Below, in pieces: positions 1 to 8,528 of a stretch of 64,000 bases of DNA. The position numbers and the translations under genes were made by a program. The DNA is taken from assembly GCA_021846395.1 (NCBI GenBank), contig JAJZXB010000002.1:1-64000 (forward strand). The letters run 5' to 3'. The DNA is from Thermoplasmata archaeon (GTDB lineage: Archaea > Thermoplasmatota > Thermoplasmata > Thermoplasmatales > Thermoplasmataceae). The notes beneath the pieces are model-generated. The model worked only from the letters and a program-made list of their open reading frames with translations. It was not told the DNA's origin and searched no databases. Position 1 is the first letter of the stretch; each line of letters starts with the position of its first letter.

Positions 1-71
1 TTGTTATTTCATATATATTTTTTTTATAATGACGCATAAACTTATAAATAATGAAATAATTATTAAATTAG

Positions 72-719
72 ATGAGGAGAGTAGGAATTTATACTCATGA
101 CTTTAAATTTTACCATGACATTGTGAGGGATTTAAAAAAATGGAACATACCTTTCTTCAGCATTGTTGATTTATATTCTATTCCCAAGGATATTTCCGTA
201 ATATTGAGCTCCAGTAAAGATCAGTTCAACCTGCCAGAACAGATAAAGGCAGATAATTCCCTGGAAGCAATAAGAATGTCAATATCATTATTACTATATA
301 AGGATAGATTTGTAAATATAATAATAGGCATAGATCCAGGACCGAGGCCGGGGATTGCAGTAATGGCAGATAATGTGTTAATTGAGGCCTATGAATGCCC
401 TACAATTGAAAAAATAAAAAGTGAAATTCTGGATATTTCAAGAAGTTATATGTATGAATATATGACCATTAAAATTGGGAATGGGGATAGGCCAAACAGG
501 GATTTGATTATAAATGAGATTAAAAACATAGCGCCATTGATGATTGTAAACGAAGAAAACACAAGTACTCCACATAAAATACATGATAATGCACTTTCCG
601 CTGCAAGAATTTCACTTATAAACGATAAATACGATGTGAACCGAGTTCCCTTAAAATTCAGCAGGAAAAATATATATGAAAGGGAATTTACGACCCTGAG
701 ATCCATAATTTATTCATAA
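72..719 (+). CDS. RuvC/RNase H-fold protein, predicted nuclease
   Basis: A 215-residue protein. The C-terminal half has the pattern of an RNase H-fold nuclease of the RuvC type: a first strand with IGIDPG (Asp88), a strand ending in VNEEN (Glu161/Glu162) and a helix HDNALSAARI (Asp172), giving a plausible D-E-D metal triad. The first 80 residues do not resemble a domain I know. A TATA-like CTTATAAAT lies about 20 bases before the ATG, so the mRNA may be leaderless. It runs towards the convergent AglB operon with only 3 bases between. I see the fold signature; the substrate (Holliday junctions or other nucleic acid) is not indicated. It is not the usual archaeal Hjc. Confidence 0.6.
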   Translation: MRRVGIYTHDFKFYHDIVRDLKKWNIPFFSIVDLYSIPKDISVILSSSKDQFNLPEQIKADNSLEAIRMSISLLLYKDRFVNIIIGIDPGPRPGIAVMADNVLIEAYECPTIEKIKSEILDISRSYMYEYMTIKIGNGDRPNRDLIINEIKNIAPLMIVNEENTSTPHKIHDNALSAARISLINDKYDVNRVPLKFSRKNIYEREFTTLRSIIYS

Positions 720-722
720 AAA

Positions 723-1541
723 TTATTTTGTATTATTCTTTGGGCTTTTAGTTTTCTTTTGCCTTTTCCACTTTGGTGCTTTAATAGTATTTCTTTTTCC
801 AGATACAAGAATCATGAATATTGCGAAAGCCACTGCAACAGCAGCTATGTAATATATCCAGTTATAGTTGGGCGGATGGCCATAATAGAAGTATGTTGAT
901 TTTGGTGGCGTTACTGCTGGATTGTTTGTGGTTATTGTTAAAAGATCTTTGCCCTTTGGAACAAGTGCCCCAGGAACTGTTATGGTGGCATTATATGAAG
1001 AATTTGCCTTTATTGTAGATATATGAGCGGCACCCATGGGATGCTGATTCCCATTGACAAAAAAGTTAACGGTAATATTATTCGCAGGTGCAGATGATGT
1101 TTTAACTGTGGCATTGAATTTAACAGGATTGCTTATATTGTATGTTTTTTCTGAGCTATATATTGTTGTTAATTTACTGTTGGATTCTTTCATTGCAGTT
1201 TCAGTTATAAATAAGTATAAATTCTCTGACTTCGAAGGGGCCCGGATATTTGTGGTGAAATTTCCATTATTTTTTGAGAAACTATGGTAGCTTAAAGGAG
1301 ACAAACCTGTGTCATTTTTCGCTCCCATTAAAATATTAATGGTATAATTATCATACCCTGCCTTACTGTTATTTACTGATATTGGAAAAATTTCATTTGT
1401 ATATTTATACGCTGATGGTGAACTAAAGCTGGGTGATGAAGCATGGACTGTTTCTGGGGCATTAAATGATGCCAGAACAATAAATGACAATGCCACCAGA
1501 ATAAGTATGACCGTTATTGATAGTACTTTATTTTTAATCAT
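723..1541 (-). CDS. Secreted/membrane-anchored protein coupled to aglB
   Basis: A 272-residue protein with an N-terminal hydrophobic signal or anchor segment (residues about 6-26), a Ser/Thr/Asn-rich extracytoplasmic region with many N-x-S/T sequons, one transmembrane helix near residues 228-246 and a Lys-rich cytoplasmic tail. Its start codon overlaps the aglB stop by 4 bases, so it is translationally coupled to the oligosaccharyltransferase. The topology suggests an Ig-like ectodomain held at the membrane. Not assigned to a family; possible roles are an AglB accessory subunit or an acceptor glycoprotein, both inferred from position only. Confidence 0.6.
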   Translation of the reverse strand: MIKNKVLSITVILILVALSFIVLASFNAPETVHASSPSFSSPSAYKYTNEIFPISVNNSKAGYDNYTINILMGAKNDTGLSPLSYHSFSKNNGNFTTNIRAPSKSENLYLFITETAMKESNSKLTTIYSSEKTYNISNPVKFNATVKTSSAPANNITVNFFVNGNQHPMGAAHISTIKANSSYNATITVPGALVPKGKDLLTITTNNPAVTPPKSTYFYYGHPPNYNWIYYIAAVAVAFAIFMILVSGKRNTIKAPKWKRQKKTKSPKNNTK

Positions 1542-4500
1542 TTTTTACCCTTCCCCGATCTTATTGATGAGCCTATTAATCCAATTAATACTGCACCGAG
1601 TATTATGCCTATACCGATGTAAATTGTCTCCATTGGGTTTAGTGTGTAATTATTAGTTATGCCATTTCCAGAAGATCCAACCGTTGAACTTATGCTGGAC
1701 GTTTCCGGTGAAATTGTCTGGTTATATTTCGCCGTTGAATTGTACTGTGAATATACTTTCACTTTGTCCAGAGAGCTGCTCAATGTAGCCCCCTTGGCAG
1801 GCTGTAAGTAAACGTATACCGTTTTATTTGTTTTTACTGGTATCGTTACACTTGTAACATTTTTTCCATTGGAGTAATAAGCTTTTACCTTATCACTTTT
1901 AAATAATGTGGCTGAATTCAATATGCTGAGATTGACCGTGATTGGTGCATTGCCTGTGTTGTTCAAATATATGGGCAACATATATGCAGTCCCATTTGCT
2001 ATGGCATACTCTTTGGAACTGGCATACATTGTGTAATTATATATCTTTTTCACCGTTGTAACACTTTTTGATATTGATAAACTCGAAGAAGTTCCATTGA
2101 CTATTGTTCCAGTTTTATTTAGATATATGTATGCACCCTTTGAATAAATATCTGTGTAGTAGACTCCAGCAGGTACATTTTTAAATGTGACCTTCCCTGC
2201 GGTCATGTTTCCGAAATATGGAGTTCCATTTTTTGATAACAATGCAACCCTTCCACTATATGGTATGGTTACTGTTCCATTTTTAAATGTTAGTGTAACA
2301 TTGTGGCTTCCCGTTGGAGTGTTGACTGCAGGAGTTAAATTAATTGTGTGTGTTTGGTTGAATGCTGTGAAATTATAATATGCTGAGGCTGTTGCAGTTT
2401 GGCCGTTTTTTGTCTGTGTAACTTTGATCGTATAATTACCCGGCATCAAACCTGCGGTAATTGACCCTAAGGAATTTGTTGTATAACTGTACAATTTCCC
2501 CGTAGCTTTGTCTGTAATGGTAACTGTATAATTTGATAAGCCATACCCGAAAACATTGGTCATTACTGTTAAATTATCCATCTTCACAGTAATATTGTTT
2601 GTAACATTTTGGCCAAGTGGTGCAGAGAATGTGGATATATTTGTAAAATTTTTATCTGTATATGATATTCCATTCATATTGAATGCTGCATTCATTATGC
2701 TAACTTTGTATGTGTAATTTCTCATATCTGGTATATTGTAATGCCCTGAAATTATGTTTACAGTGTATGTTTTGTCATATGTGCTGTTATAGAAAATAAG
2801 ATGTCCAGAGTTTATGCTGTATTTTCCAGTAACATTATTGAGTGCAACCGTTCCCTTTATATCATTTTTTGATATGTTGTAATTTCCAAGTGGTATTTTA
2901 TATGGTGATGCCCTATTAGCTTGATTCTTTGTCACGGTTATATTTTTTTCCGATATTATATTGGAGCCTTCCATCGTGGCACTGTTAATTTTGCCTGTGC
3001 TGTATACGATTTTATCATTTCCTGGCAATCCTGTAAGGTTGTAATACCCTGTACTGTTTGTTGTAACCACCTGATGTGGTATTCCATACTGGTCAAGTAT
3101 TGTAACGTGTATTCCTGATGCCGAGCCCCTATAACCGGTTATATGCCCAGAAATTGCAGCTCCTGGATAATAGTGTATTATCGGATTTTCTATATTTGCA
3201 ACAACCTTCAGGGGAGGCAGCAATATTGATGTGCCCTTGTTTTCCTGTCTGTATTGATAAGCTTTCTGCAATGATACTGGCTTGAAATCATTTAATGATG
3301 TCGGGTGCTTTGATGGGCTCCATAATGATGTGTAATAAGCAAGCTCGAAATGGCTCATATTGAAAGCAGGTGCTGCGGAAGCTCCAGTGCCATAGTTAAT
3401 CCCCGGAAGTCCATTTGTTTGGTTAAATATTGAGGGTGAATAGCCTATGAAAGATTTGTATATGGTTGAATTATAGAAAGCAGGCGTGTATGAAATATCG
3501 TAGGTTAAGATGTTTGCTCCCGAGGGTGTTTTATTTAATGGGTATTCTCGACCACTACTTGTAACAGCGAATATATTGTAATAATTGTATGGAACGACCT
3601 CTCCATTGGATGTGTATGTATTTGTATCGGTTAAATAGGCAGGTGCGTAGAATGTTCCAGTATTATTTCCCGCAAATGGAAATAGGGCATGAGGTGTCTG
3701 TATATAAGAGATAGATGATCCCGTAACGTTTTCAAGGGCAGAATACGCGTTTACTATTGTGTTTAATGAATACTTTGTTGACAGCTGACCCATTATGAGT
3801 GCATGATATGCATTCGATGGGTCAGTTACATTTACCTGATGTTTTCCATAAGCACTTTCCGCAAGCAAAACCTTATCAGAGGATGAAATTTTGCCGTTAA
3901 TCTTTACGTTTTCATACGTCATAGTTATGTTATTTGCTTCTGATTTGCCAAAGTAGGCAGTTAAGGTATTCATTACTGATGTATTGAAATGCCCATTGCT
4001 GTATGCTCCTGGGGTTTCCAGCAGTCTTGAAATGAATAGGGATATCATGTCACTCTGATTCTGTGCAAGTAATACCTGACCTGCACTCACGTATCCCTGC
4101 TGAAAATCATCGGCAACTGCCGGGTGCTTGCCAAGTTGTGATTCCTGGAATCCATAATCCCACCATGATAGATACGCCGGCCTATCTGCTATTGGCAAGT
4201 TTGTATTCTGCTTGGATAACCATAAAAATGACTTGGCCAGATAGGATGTATTGTTGGTAACGAAAAGACCATAATTGCCAAGATATGATGTTGAATTTGG
4301 GCGTAAGAATGGTGGTATGGATGAGCTTATTTTTTTGTTATAATGCGAGGCAGTGTTAGCAGGAACAGCCGCAGATACAGCCCCCATTCCCGAGGGTATT
4401 ATCAATATCAGCACAATTATTAATGCGAATAAAACCTGCAACGCTGTTACATTTGTTTTCAGAGAGCGCTTCATCATATTCTGACGAGATTTTTTTGGAT

Positions 4501-5866
4501 TTTCTCCCTTTTTTAATAGTTCAGCAAAATACATTATCAAACCGCCACCAAGTATTGCATATGCTGGCGCTGCCGTAACATTGAACCTTGATGCTGTAAA
4601 ACTCATAAAAATTGAGAATATTGCAAAAATAAGAATTGCGAGAATTGCCTCGCTTTTTGTCTTAAGCCATTTATATACAATATATGGGATGCCGGCAATA
4701 CCCAGAATGAATACTCCGGGGCCAAAGCCTGCAATATAACTTCCAAGGGCGGGCGCTGCAGCTTCAGCTATTGTTGAATAAAGCCTGGACTTAACAAAGT
4801 AACCGTCTCCGGTTATAAGCTGCTTCAATATAATTGGGTTTGTTTTACTCAATATAAGCAATCCTGCTGCACTTACTAGAATCATTGATGGTATCGTAAT
4901 TATCCATGGCTTCCTTCCAATTATATTCACAAGTAATCCAAAGCCGATAATCAGTAAGCCCATTGCCAGTGGAGGGAAAAACCATGGCATGAGCATGTGA
5001 GTTGAATAATAATAGTAGAATCCGAATGGGAATGAAAAACCTATGAATAATGTTGTTAAATAGGTTAAATAACCTGTTGGCCTTTTTGTTAAAATGTTAA
5101 AAATTAACTGTACTGCAACGTATATCAGTATTATGACTTCTATATACGGATAACCCTGCCATATAAGTATAAGTCCCCCCAGTGATACAGCCGCCAACAA
5201 TGCATATACTGTTGCAAGATTATTTTCACGGTAATAATTACCTATCGATTTGAAATATGATTTGAAATCTGTCAGTTTATTTATTATTTGGCCTTTATTT
5301 GCAGTTTTTATTGCCATCTCAAAGAAATAAATTGCAAGAAAAGCAAATATTAATTCAGGTGTATGTGCCCTGCCATCTGTTAATATACCGGATGTGAGAT
5401 TGCTTGGCATTATTGTATATAAAAGGGCAGACATTATTCCTGCTTTTTTGCCAAATATCTCTTTTGTTATGAGATACACGGGAGCAATCAATAATGCCCC
5501 ATATATGGCGTCAGACTCCTCAAATACAAAATACGCTGCCTTGTTCAATCCAACAAATGGCGATATAACATATGCACCAAAAACAACGCTCCATTGATAA
5601 AATGGGGGTCTGTAATTATAGGAACCCACCGGATAATTTATGATATGAGTATATATAAGCTGAGTGTGGTAGTGTAATATATACGTAACTATATGGTAGT
5701 TAAAATAGGGATCGCTTCCCCCAGATGTGTTCAAAAACGGATATGCGAATGCTACAGACCACGTAAAGTAATTGGCCAGAAATAGATAAATTGCTATCAG
5801 TATGGCCACTATTGGAAATTCGGTATGTCTGAGTATTTTCTCTTTAATGTTTGTTTTAGTATTCAT
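1538..5866 (-). CDS. aglB: Oligosaccharyltransferase AglB (STT3 family), extended
   Basis: Catalytic subunit that transfers lipid-linked oligosaccharide to Asn in N-x-S/T sequons on the outer face of the membrane. The N-terminal half has about 13 membrane helices, an early acidic loop motif SGGSDPYFNY, a DGRAHTPE loop and the STT3 signature WWDYG near residue 567. At 1442 residues it is far longer than the usual archaeal AglB of roughly 600-1000. The extra C-terminal part, from about residue 880, contains at least three beta-sandwich repeats of carboxypeptidase-regulatory/Ig-like type (GYYNL-GLPG, GNYTI-V, GVYYTDIY) and is dense in sequons. One membrane helix and a basic tail end the protein. 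First gene of a two-gene minus-strand operon. Confidence 0.93.
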   Translation of the reverse strand: MNTKTNIKEKILRHTEFPIVAILIAIYLFLANYFTWSVAFAYPFLNTSGGSDPYFNYHIVTYILHYHTQLIYTHIINYPVGSYNYRPPFYQWSVVFGAYVISPFVGLNKAAYFVFEESDAIYGALLIAPVYLITKEIFGKKAGIMSALLYTIMPSNLTSGILTDGRAHTPELIFAFLAIYFFEMAIKTANKGQIINKLTDFKSYFKSIGNYYRENNLATVYALLAAVSLGGLILIWQGYPYIEVIILIYVAVQLIFNILTKRPTGYLTYLTTLFIGFSFPFGFYYYYSTHMLMPWFFPPLAMGLLIIGFGLLVNIIGRKPWIITIPSMILVSAAGLLILSKTNPIILKQLITGDGYFVKSRLYSTIAEAAAPALGSYIAGFGPGVFILGIAGIPYIVYKWLKTKSEAILAILIFAIFSIFMSFTASRFNVTAAPAYAILGGGLIMYFAELLKKGENPKKSRQNMMKRSLKTNVTALQVLFALIIVLILIIPSGMGAVSAAVPANTASHYNKKISSSIPPFLRPNSTSYLGNYGLFVTNNTSYLAKSFLWLSKQNTNLPIADRPAYLSWWDYGFQESQLGKHPAVADDFQQGYVSAGQVLLAQNQSDMISLFISRLLETPGAYSNGHFNTSVMNTLTAYFGKSEANNITMTYENVKINGKISSSDKVLLAESAYGKHQVNVTDPSNAYHALIMGQLSTKYSLNTIVNAYSALENVTGSSISYIQTPHALFPFAGNNTGTFYAPAYLTDTNTYTSNGEVVPYNYYNIFAVTSSGREYPLNKTPSGANILTYDISYTPAFYNSTIYKSFIGYSPSIFNQTNGLPGINYGTGASAAPAFNMSHFELAYYTSLWSPSKHPTSLNDFKPVSLQKAYQYRQENKGTSILLPPLKVVANIENPIIHYYPGAAISGHITGYRGSASGIHVTILDQYGIPHQVVTTNSTGYYNLTGLPGNDKIVYSTGKINSATMEGSNIISEKNITVTKNQANRASPYKIPLGNYNISKNDIKGTVALNNVTGKYSINSGHLIFYNSTYDKTYTVNIISGHYNIPDMRNYTYKVSIMNAAFNMNGISYTDKNFTNISTFSAPLGQNVTNNITVKMDNLTVMTNVFGYGLSNYTVTITDKATGKLYSYTTNSLGSITAGLMPGNYTIKVTQTKNGQTATASAYYNFTAFNQTHTINLTPAVNTPTGSHNVTLTFKNGTVTIPYSGRVALLSKNGTPYFGNMTAGKVTFKNVPAGVYYTDIYSKGAYIYLNKTGTIVNGTSSSLSISKSVTTVKKIYNYTMYASSKEYAIANGTAYMLPIYLNNTGNAPITVNLSILNSATLFKSDKVKAYYSNGKNVTSVTIPVKTNKTVYVYLQPAKGATLSSSLDKVKVYSQYNSTAKYNQTISPETSSISSTVGSSGNGITNNYTLNPMETIYIGIGIILGAVLIGLIGSSIRSGKGKK

Positions 5867-6072
5867 AATCAGTTCTCTTAAATCAAATCTTAATATAAAA
5901 ATTTACTTTTATTTGTTTTGTATTATATTTAACCATATGCATTGTTTAAAAAACTGTATTTTATGTTTAAATATTTTATTCATTACAAATAATTTAAAGC
6001 ATGAAAGCCACTGAGCTTGCGATGTGGATGAAGCACAAATATTCATATTATTGAATTGCATATTTTCGATAT

Positions 6073-6189
6073 ATGAAGATATCACAGCCGATAAAGCCTA
6101 CAGGTCATTTTAAAGATAGGTATTCATATATTGATGCAATAAAAATGGAAACAGTAAATAAACATATTGGGGAACAGAACCATGTCTGA
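6073..6189 (+). pseudogene. IS200/IS605 tnpA remnant (C-terminal tail)
   Basis: The last 39 codons read into a tail METVNKHIGEQNHV then stop, which resembles the end of HUH transposases of IS200/IS605 elements (consensus xGNVsxExVKKYIexQ). The stop codon overlaps the tnpB ATG by 8 bases, the usual tnpA-tnpB arrangement. The HUH and catalytic Tyr parts are missing upstream; the preceding 70 bases give only a short broken frame. Judged a relic; the match is short, so confidence is moderate. Confidence 0.5.
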
Positions 6190-6962
6190 GAAATCAGATA
6201 AAATTAGCAAATCTATACGTGAGACAAGGGAAAGGAGGAAATCACAGACATGCAGATTTTATCCATATATCAACATTTACTGGAATAAAAGATATAACAC
6301 ATTCTGATAATGGCATTGGCATTGATTTCGGTATTAAAAGTTCATTAACACTATCAAATGGAATAATCATTAATGAAGATATACCACTAACAGGGAAGGC
6401 TATAAAACTTCATAAAGAACTATCACGTAGAAAACAGCATGGGAAGAACTGGTATAAAACACTGAATAAGTTGAATAAAGAATATAAGTATATAACACAG
6501 AAGAAGAAGGATGAAATAAATAAGATAGTTAATATTATAACAAATAGTTTTGAGACAATTGCATTCCAGAATGATCCCATAAAAGGGTGGATGAGATTGT
6601 GGGGAAGAAAGATTCGGGGATCAGCAATAGGAGGAATAATGGATGATTTAAAGAGAAAATCACGTACTCCTAAGGTTGTTCCAAGATATACACCCACATC
6701 ACAGGTATGCTCAATATGTGGCCATAGGCAGAAGATGCCTCTGAAGGAAAGAACATTCAACTGTGGATCATGCAACCTTTATATTGATCGGGATCTAAAT
6801 GCATCAATAGATATATTAGAATATATGGTACCTGTGGAACACATGGAATATACCCCTATGGGCATTAAAGCCTATACATCCATGGTGAGATACCTGAACA
6901 GTATTCCATGTGTGAAGGCAAGCTTTGTGGTTGATATAGGAAGCTTCACTGCTTTAGCGTGA
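6182..6962 (+). pseudogene. tnpB: IS605-family tnpB with internal deletion and frameshift
   Basis: RNA-guided nuclease of IS200/IS605 elements, here broken. The ATG at 6182 opens a TnpB-like start (MSEKSDKISKSIRETRERRK) that stops after about 41 codons. A second frame, shifted by one base, then carries the catalytic half: GIDFGIK (RuvC-I Asp), FETIAFQND (RuvC-II Glu), CSICGH...CGSC zinc ribbon and IDRDLNASIDI (RuvC-III Asp). The middle of the N-terminal domain is gone compared with the usual length of about 370-400 residues. The triad and all four Cys are intact, so decay looks recent. A small hairpin (GTTC/GAAC at 6967-6979) follows the stop and may mark the right end. Confidence 0.85.
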
Positions 6963-6995
6963 GGTAGTTCAAATAGAACCAAACAAATGAATGCG

Positions 6996-8309
6996 TCAGT
7001 ATCCCTGTTCAAATTTAATTTTTGAATAAAACTTGCTTTTTACAATTTTGACATATGACAGCAGAATAATGGAACTTGCTACATATAAAATCAAGATATA
7101 ATTTATCATAACAAAATAGCCGGAATTAGATGTAAAACTTAAAATGAATGCCACACTCAAAAAAATGGATGATAATGCCGGAACTATGAATTTTTTTCCC
7201 ATGTGGTATCTTATCAGAGAAATATTTGCAAAGATGTGTATTATAATATACAGAAAACTTATGACTCCTGCTATAATTACAAAGGCCGTAAATGCACCGA
7301 TAAGATATGTGCTGAAAATGGATGTTGCCACTGATAGAATGAATAATAATGCCATCAATTTTTTGATGTTCAATTTACGCCCAAAATTGAAGTCGCTGTG
7401 AAATCTTGATATCATGTGTACAAATGCGTTTAGATATGAGACACTTAGGTTGAATCCACTCATAATGCCGAAAAAAGAGAATACTATCATAAATGGATAG
7501 CCAAATTTATCTTTCAATATGCTTAGTATATAGAGTGGATTTCCCTCATAACTTAACAACCCTTTGGGGCCTATAAAAAATATAAGAGAAAATGCAGAGA
7601 TGCTCATGATTATGCCGGATATTGTAAATGAAATCAAAAGCGATCTGGGAGTGTTTCTTGCCGACATATCAGTCCTTTCTGACAGAAAAATACTGGAACC
7701 GCCTCCTGAAAACGCAAGTATTCCAAATATAATGCCAAAGAAAAATGGATTGAATTTGAATTTGATCATTGATACTGTAAAATCTGGACTTTTGTATATA
7801 AAAAATACCGTACTCAGAAACAGTATGAAAATAATTTCCAGAAATCCTGCAATCAATGTATACTTAATTGAAATTTTCAGACCTCCTGCCACAGTCAAAT
7901 ATACAAGCCCAATAAATACGATGATTATTAAGTACTGTACAATGGCATTGTTGAAGCCTGACATGTTCAGTATTGATGATAGAAAGGCAGAAATAAAATC
8001 AGCTATGTTTGGCACAGTAAGGAGAGAATATCCAACAAAAAGAAGGAATATAAAAATGCCAGCATCCTTCCCAAGGAGATTGCCAACATAGGAATAATAA
8101 CCGCCGTTTGTGATTAATATCTTTGAAAGGCTATATATGGAATAGAGGGTAAAATATGATAGAATGAATGAGAATATTACCACAATGGGCAACATGGTAC
8201 CTGAATATATAGCAATTACGGAAAATAATGCTATAAAATCAAGCATGGGACCTATCGACGTAAATGACTGCATTACAGCATGTTTTAGTGATATTTTATT
8301 CATGATCAA
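6996..8309 (-). CDS. APC-superfamily amino acid permease
   Basis: A 437-residue polytopic protein with about 12 membrane helices. Helix 1 has the broken-helix pattern of APC transporters (SFTSIGPMLDFIALFS) and a conserved-looking loop YSYVGNLLGKDAG. Length and topology fit the amino acid-polyamine-organocation superfamily; substrate cannot be read from the sequence. It sits alone between a degraded IS element and pheT. A second permease of the superfamily lies near 38-40 kb, but the two differ in length and sequence. Confidence 0.8.
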   Translation of the reverse strand: MIMNKISLKHAVMQSFTSIGPMLDFIALFSVIAIYSGTMLPIVVIFSFILSYFTLYSIYSLSKILITNGGYYSYVGNLLGKDAGIFIFLLFVGYSLLTVPNIADFISAFLSSILNMSGFNNAIVQYLIIIVFIGLVYLTVAGGLKISIKYTLIAGFLEIIFILFLSTVFFIYKSPDFTVSMIKFKFNPFFFGIIFGILAFSGGGSSIFLSERTDMSARNTPRSLLISFTISGIIMSISAFSLIFFIGPKGLLSYEGNPLYILSILKDKFGYPFMIVFSFFGIMSGFNLSVSYLNAFVHMISRFHSDFNFGRKLNIKKLMALLFILSVATSIFSTYLIGAFTAFVIIAGVISFLYIIIHIFANISLIRYHMGKKFIVPALSSIFLSVAFILSFTSNSGYFVMINYILILYVASSIILLSYVKIVKSKFYSKIKFEQGY

Positions 8310-8528
8310 AACAGGTATTTCAATATACTATAAGATTTTTTCTTACATAAAAAAACTCATTAAACACCTTTCTATGATGATTTTGATATTGTATTCCATG
8401 TGTTGCCAGGTATTCTTATACCTGTATTCATCATATATGTGGACAATGATTTTTCTCCAGTTTCGCTATTATGCAAATTTAGGGTTTTAAAAAGAAAGTT
8501 TGTGGAAATTATGTTAAATGCATTATTT

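Noticed and set aside
7564-8091. Plus-strand 175-codon frame opposite the first permease
   Set aside because: Antisense shadow of a membrane protein; composition dominated by Ile, Lys and Met from reversed hydrophobic codons.
8310-8528. Possible small gene between the permease and pheT, seen as overlapping frames of about 60-108 codons
   Set aside because: Frames on both strands overlap neighbouring genes, carry no motif and have no good start signal; probably non-coding.
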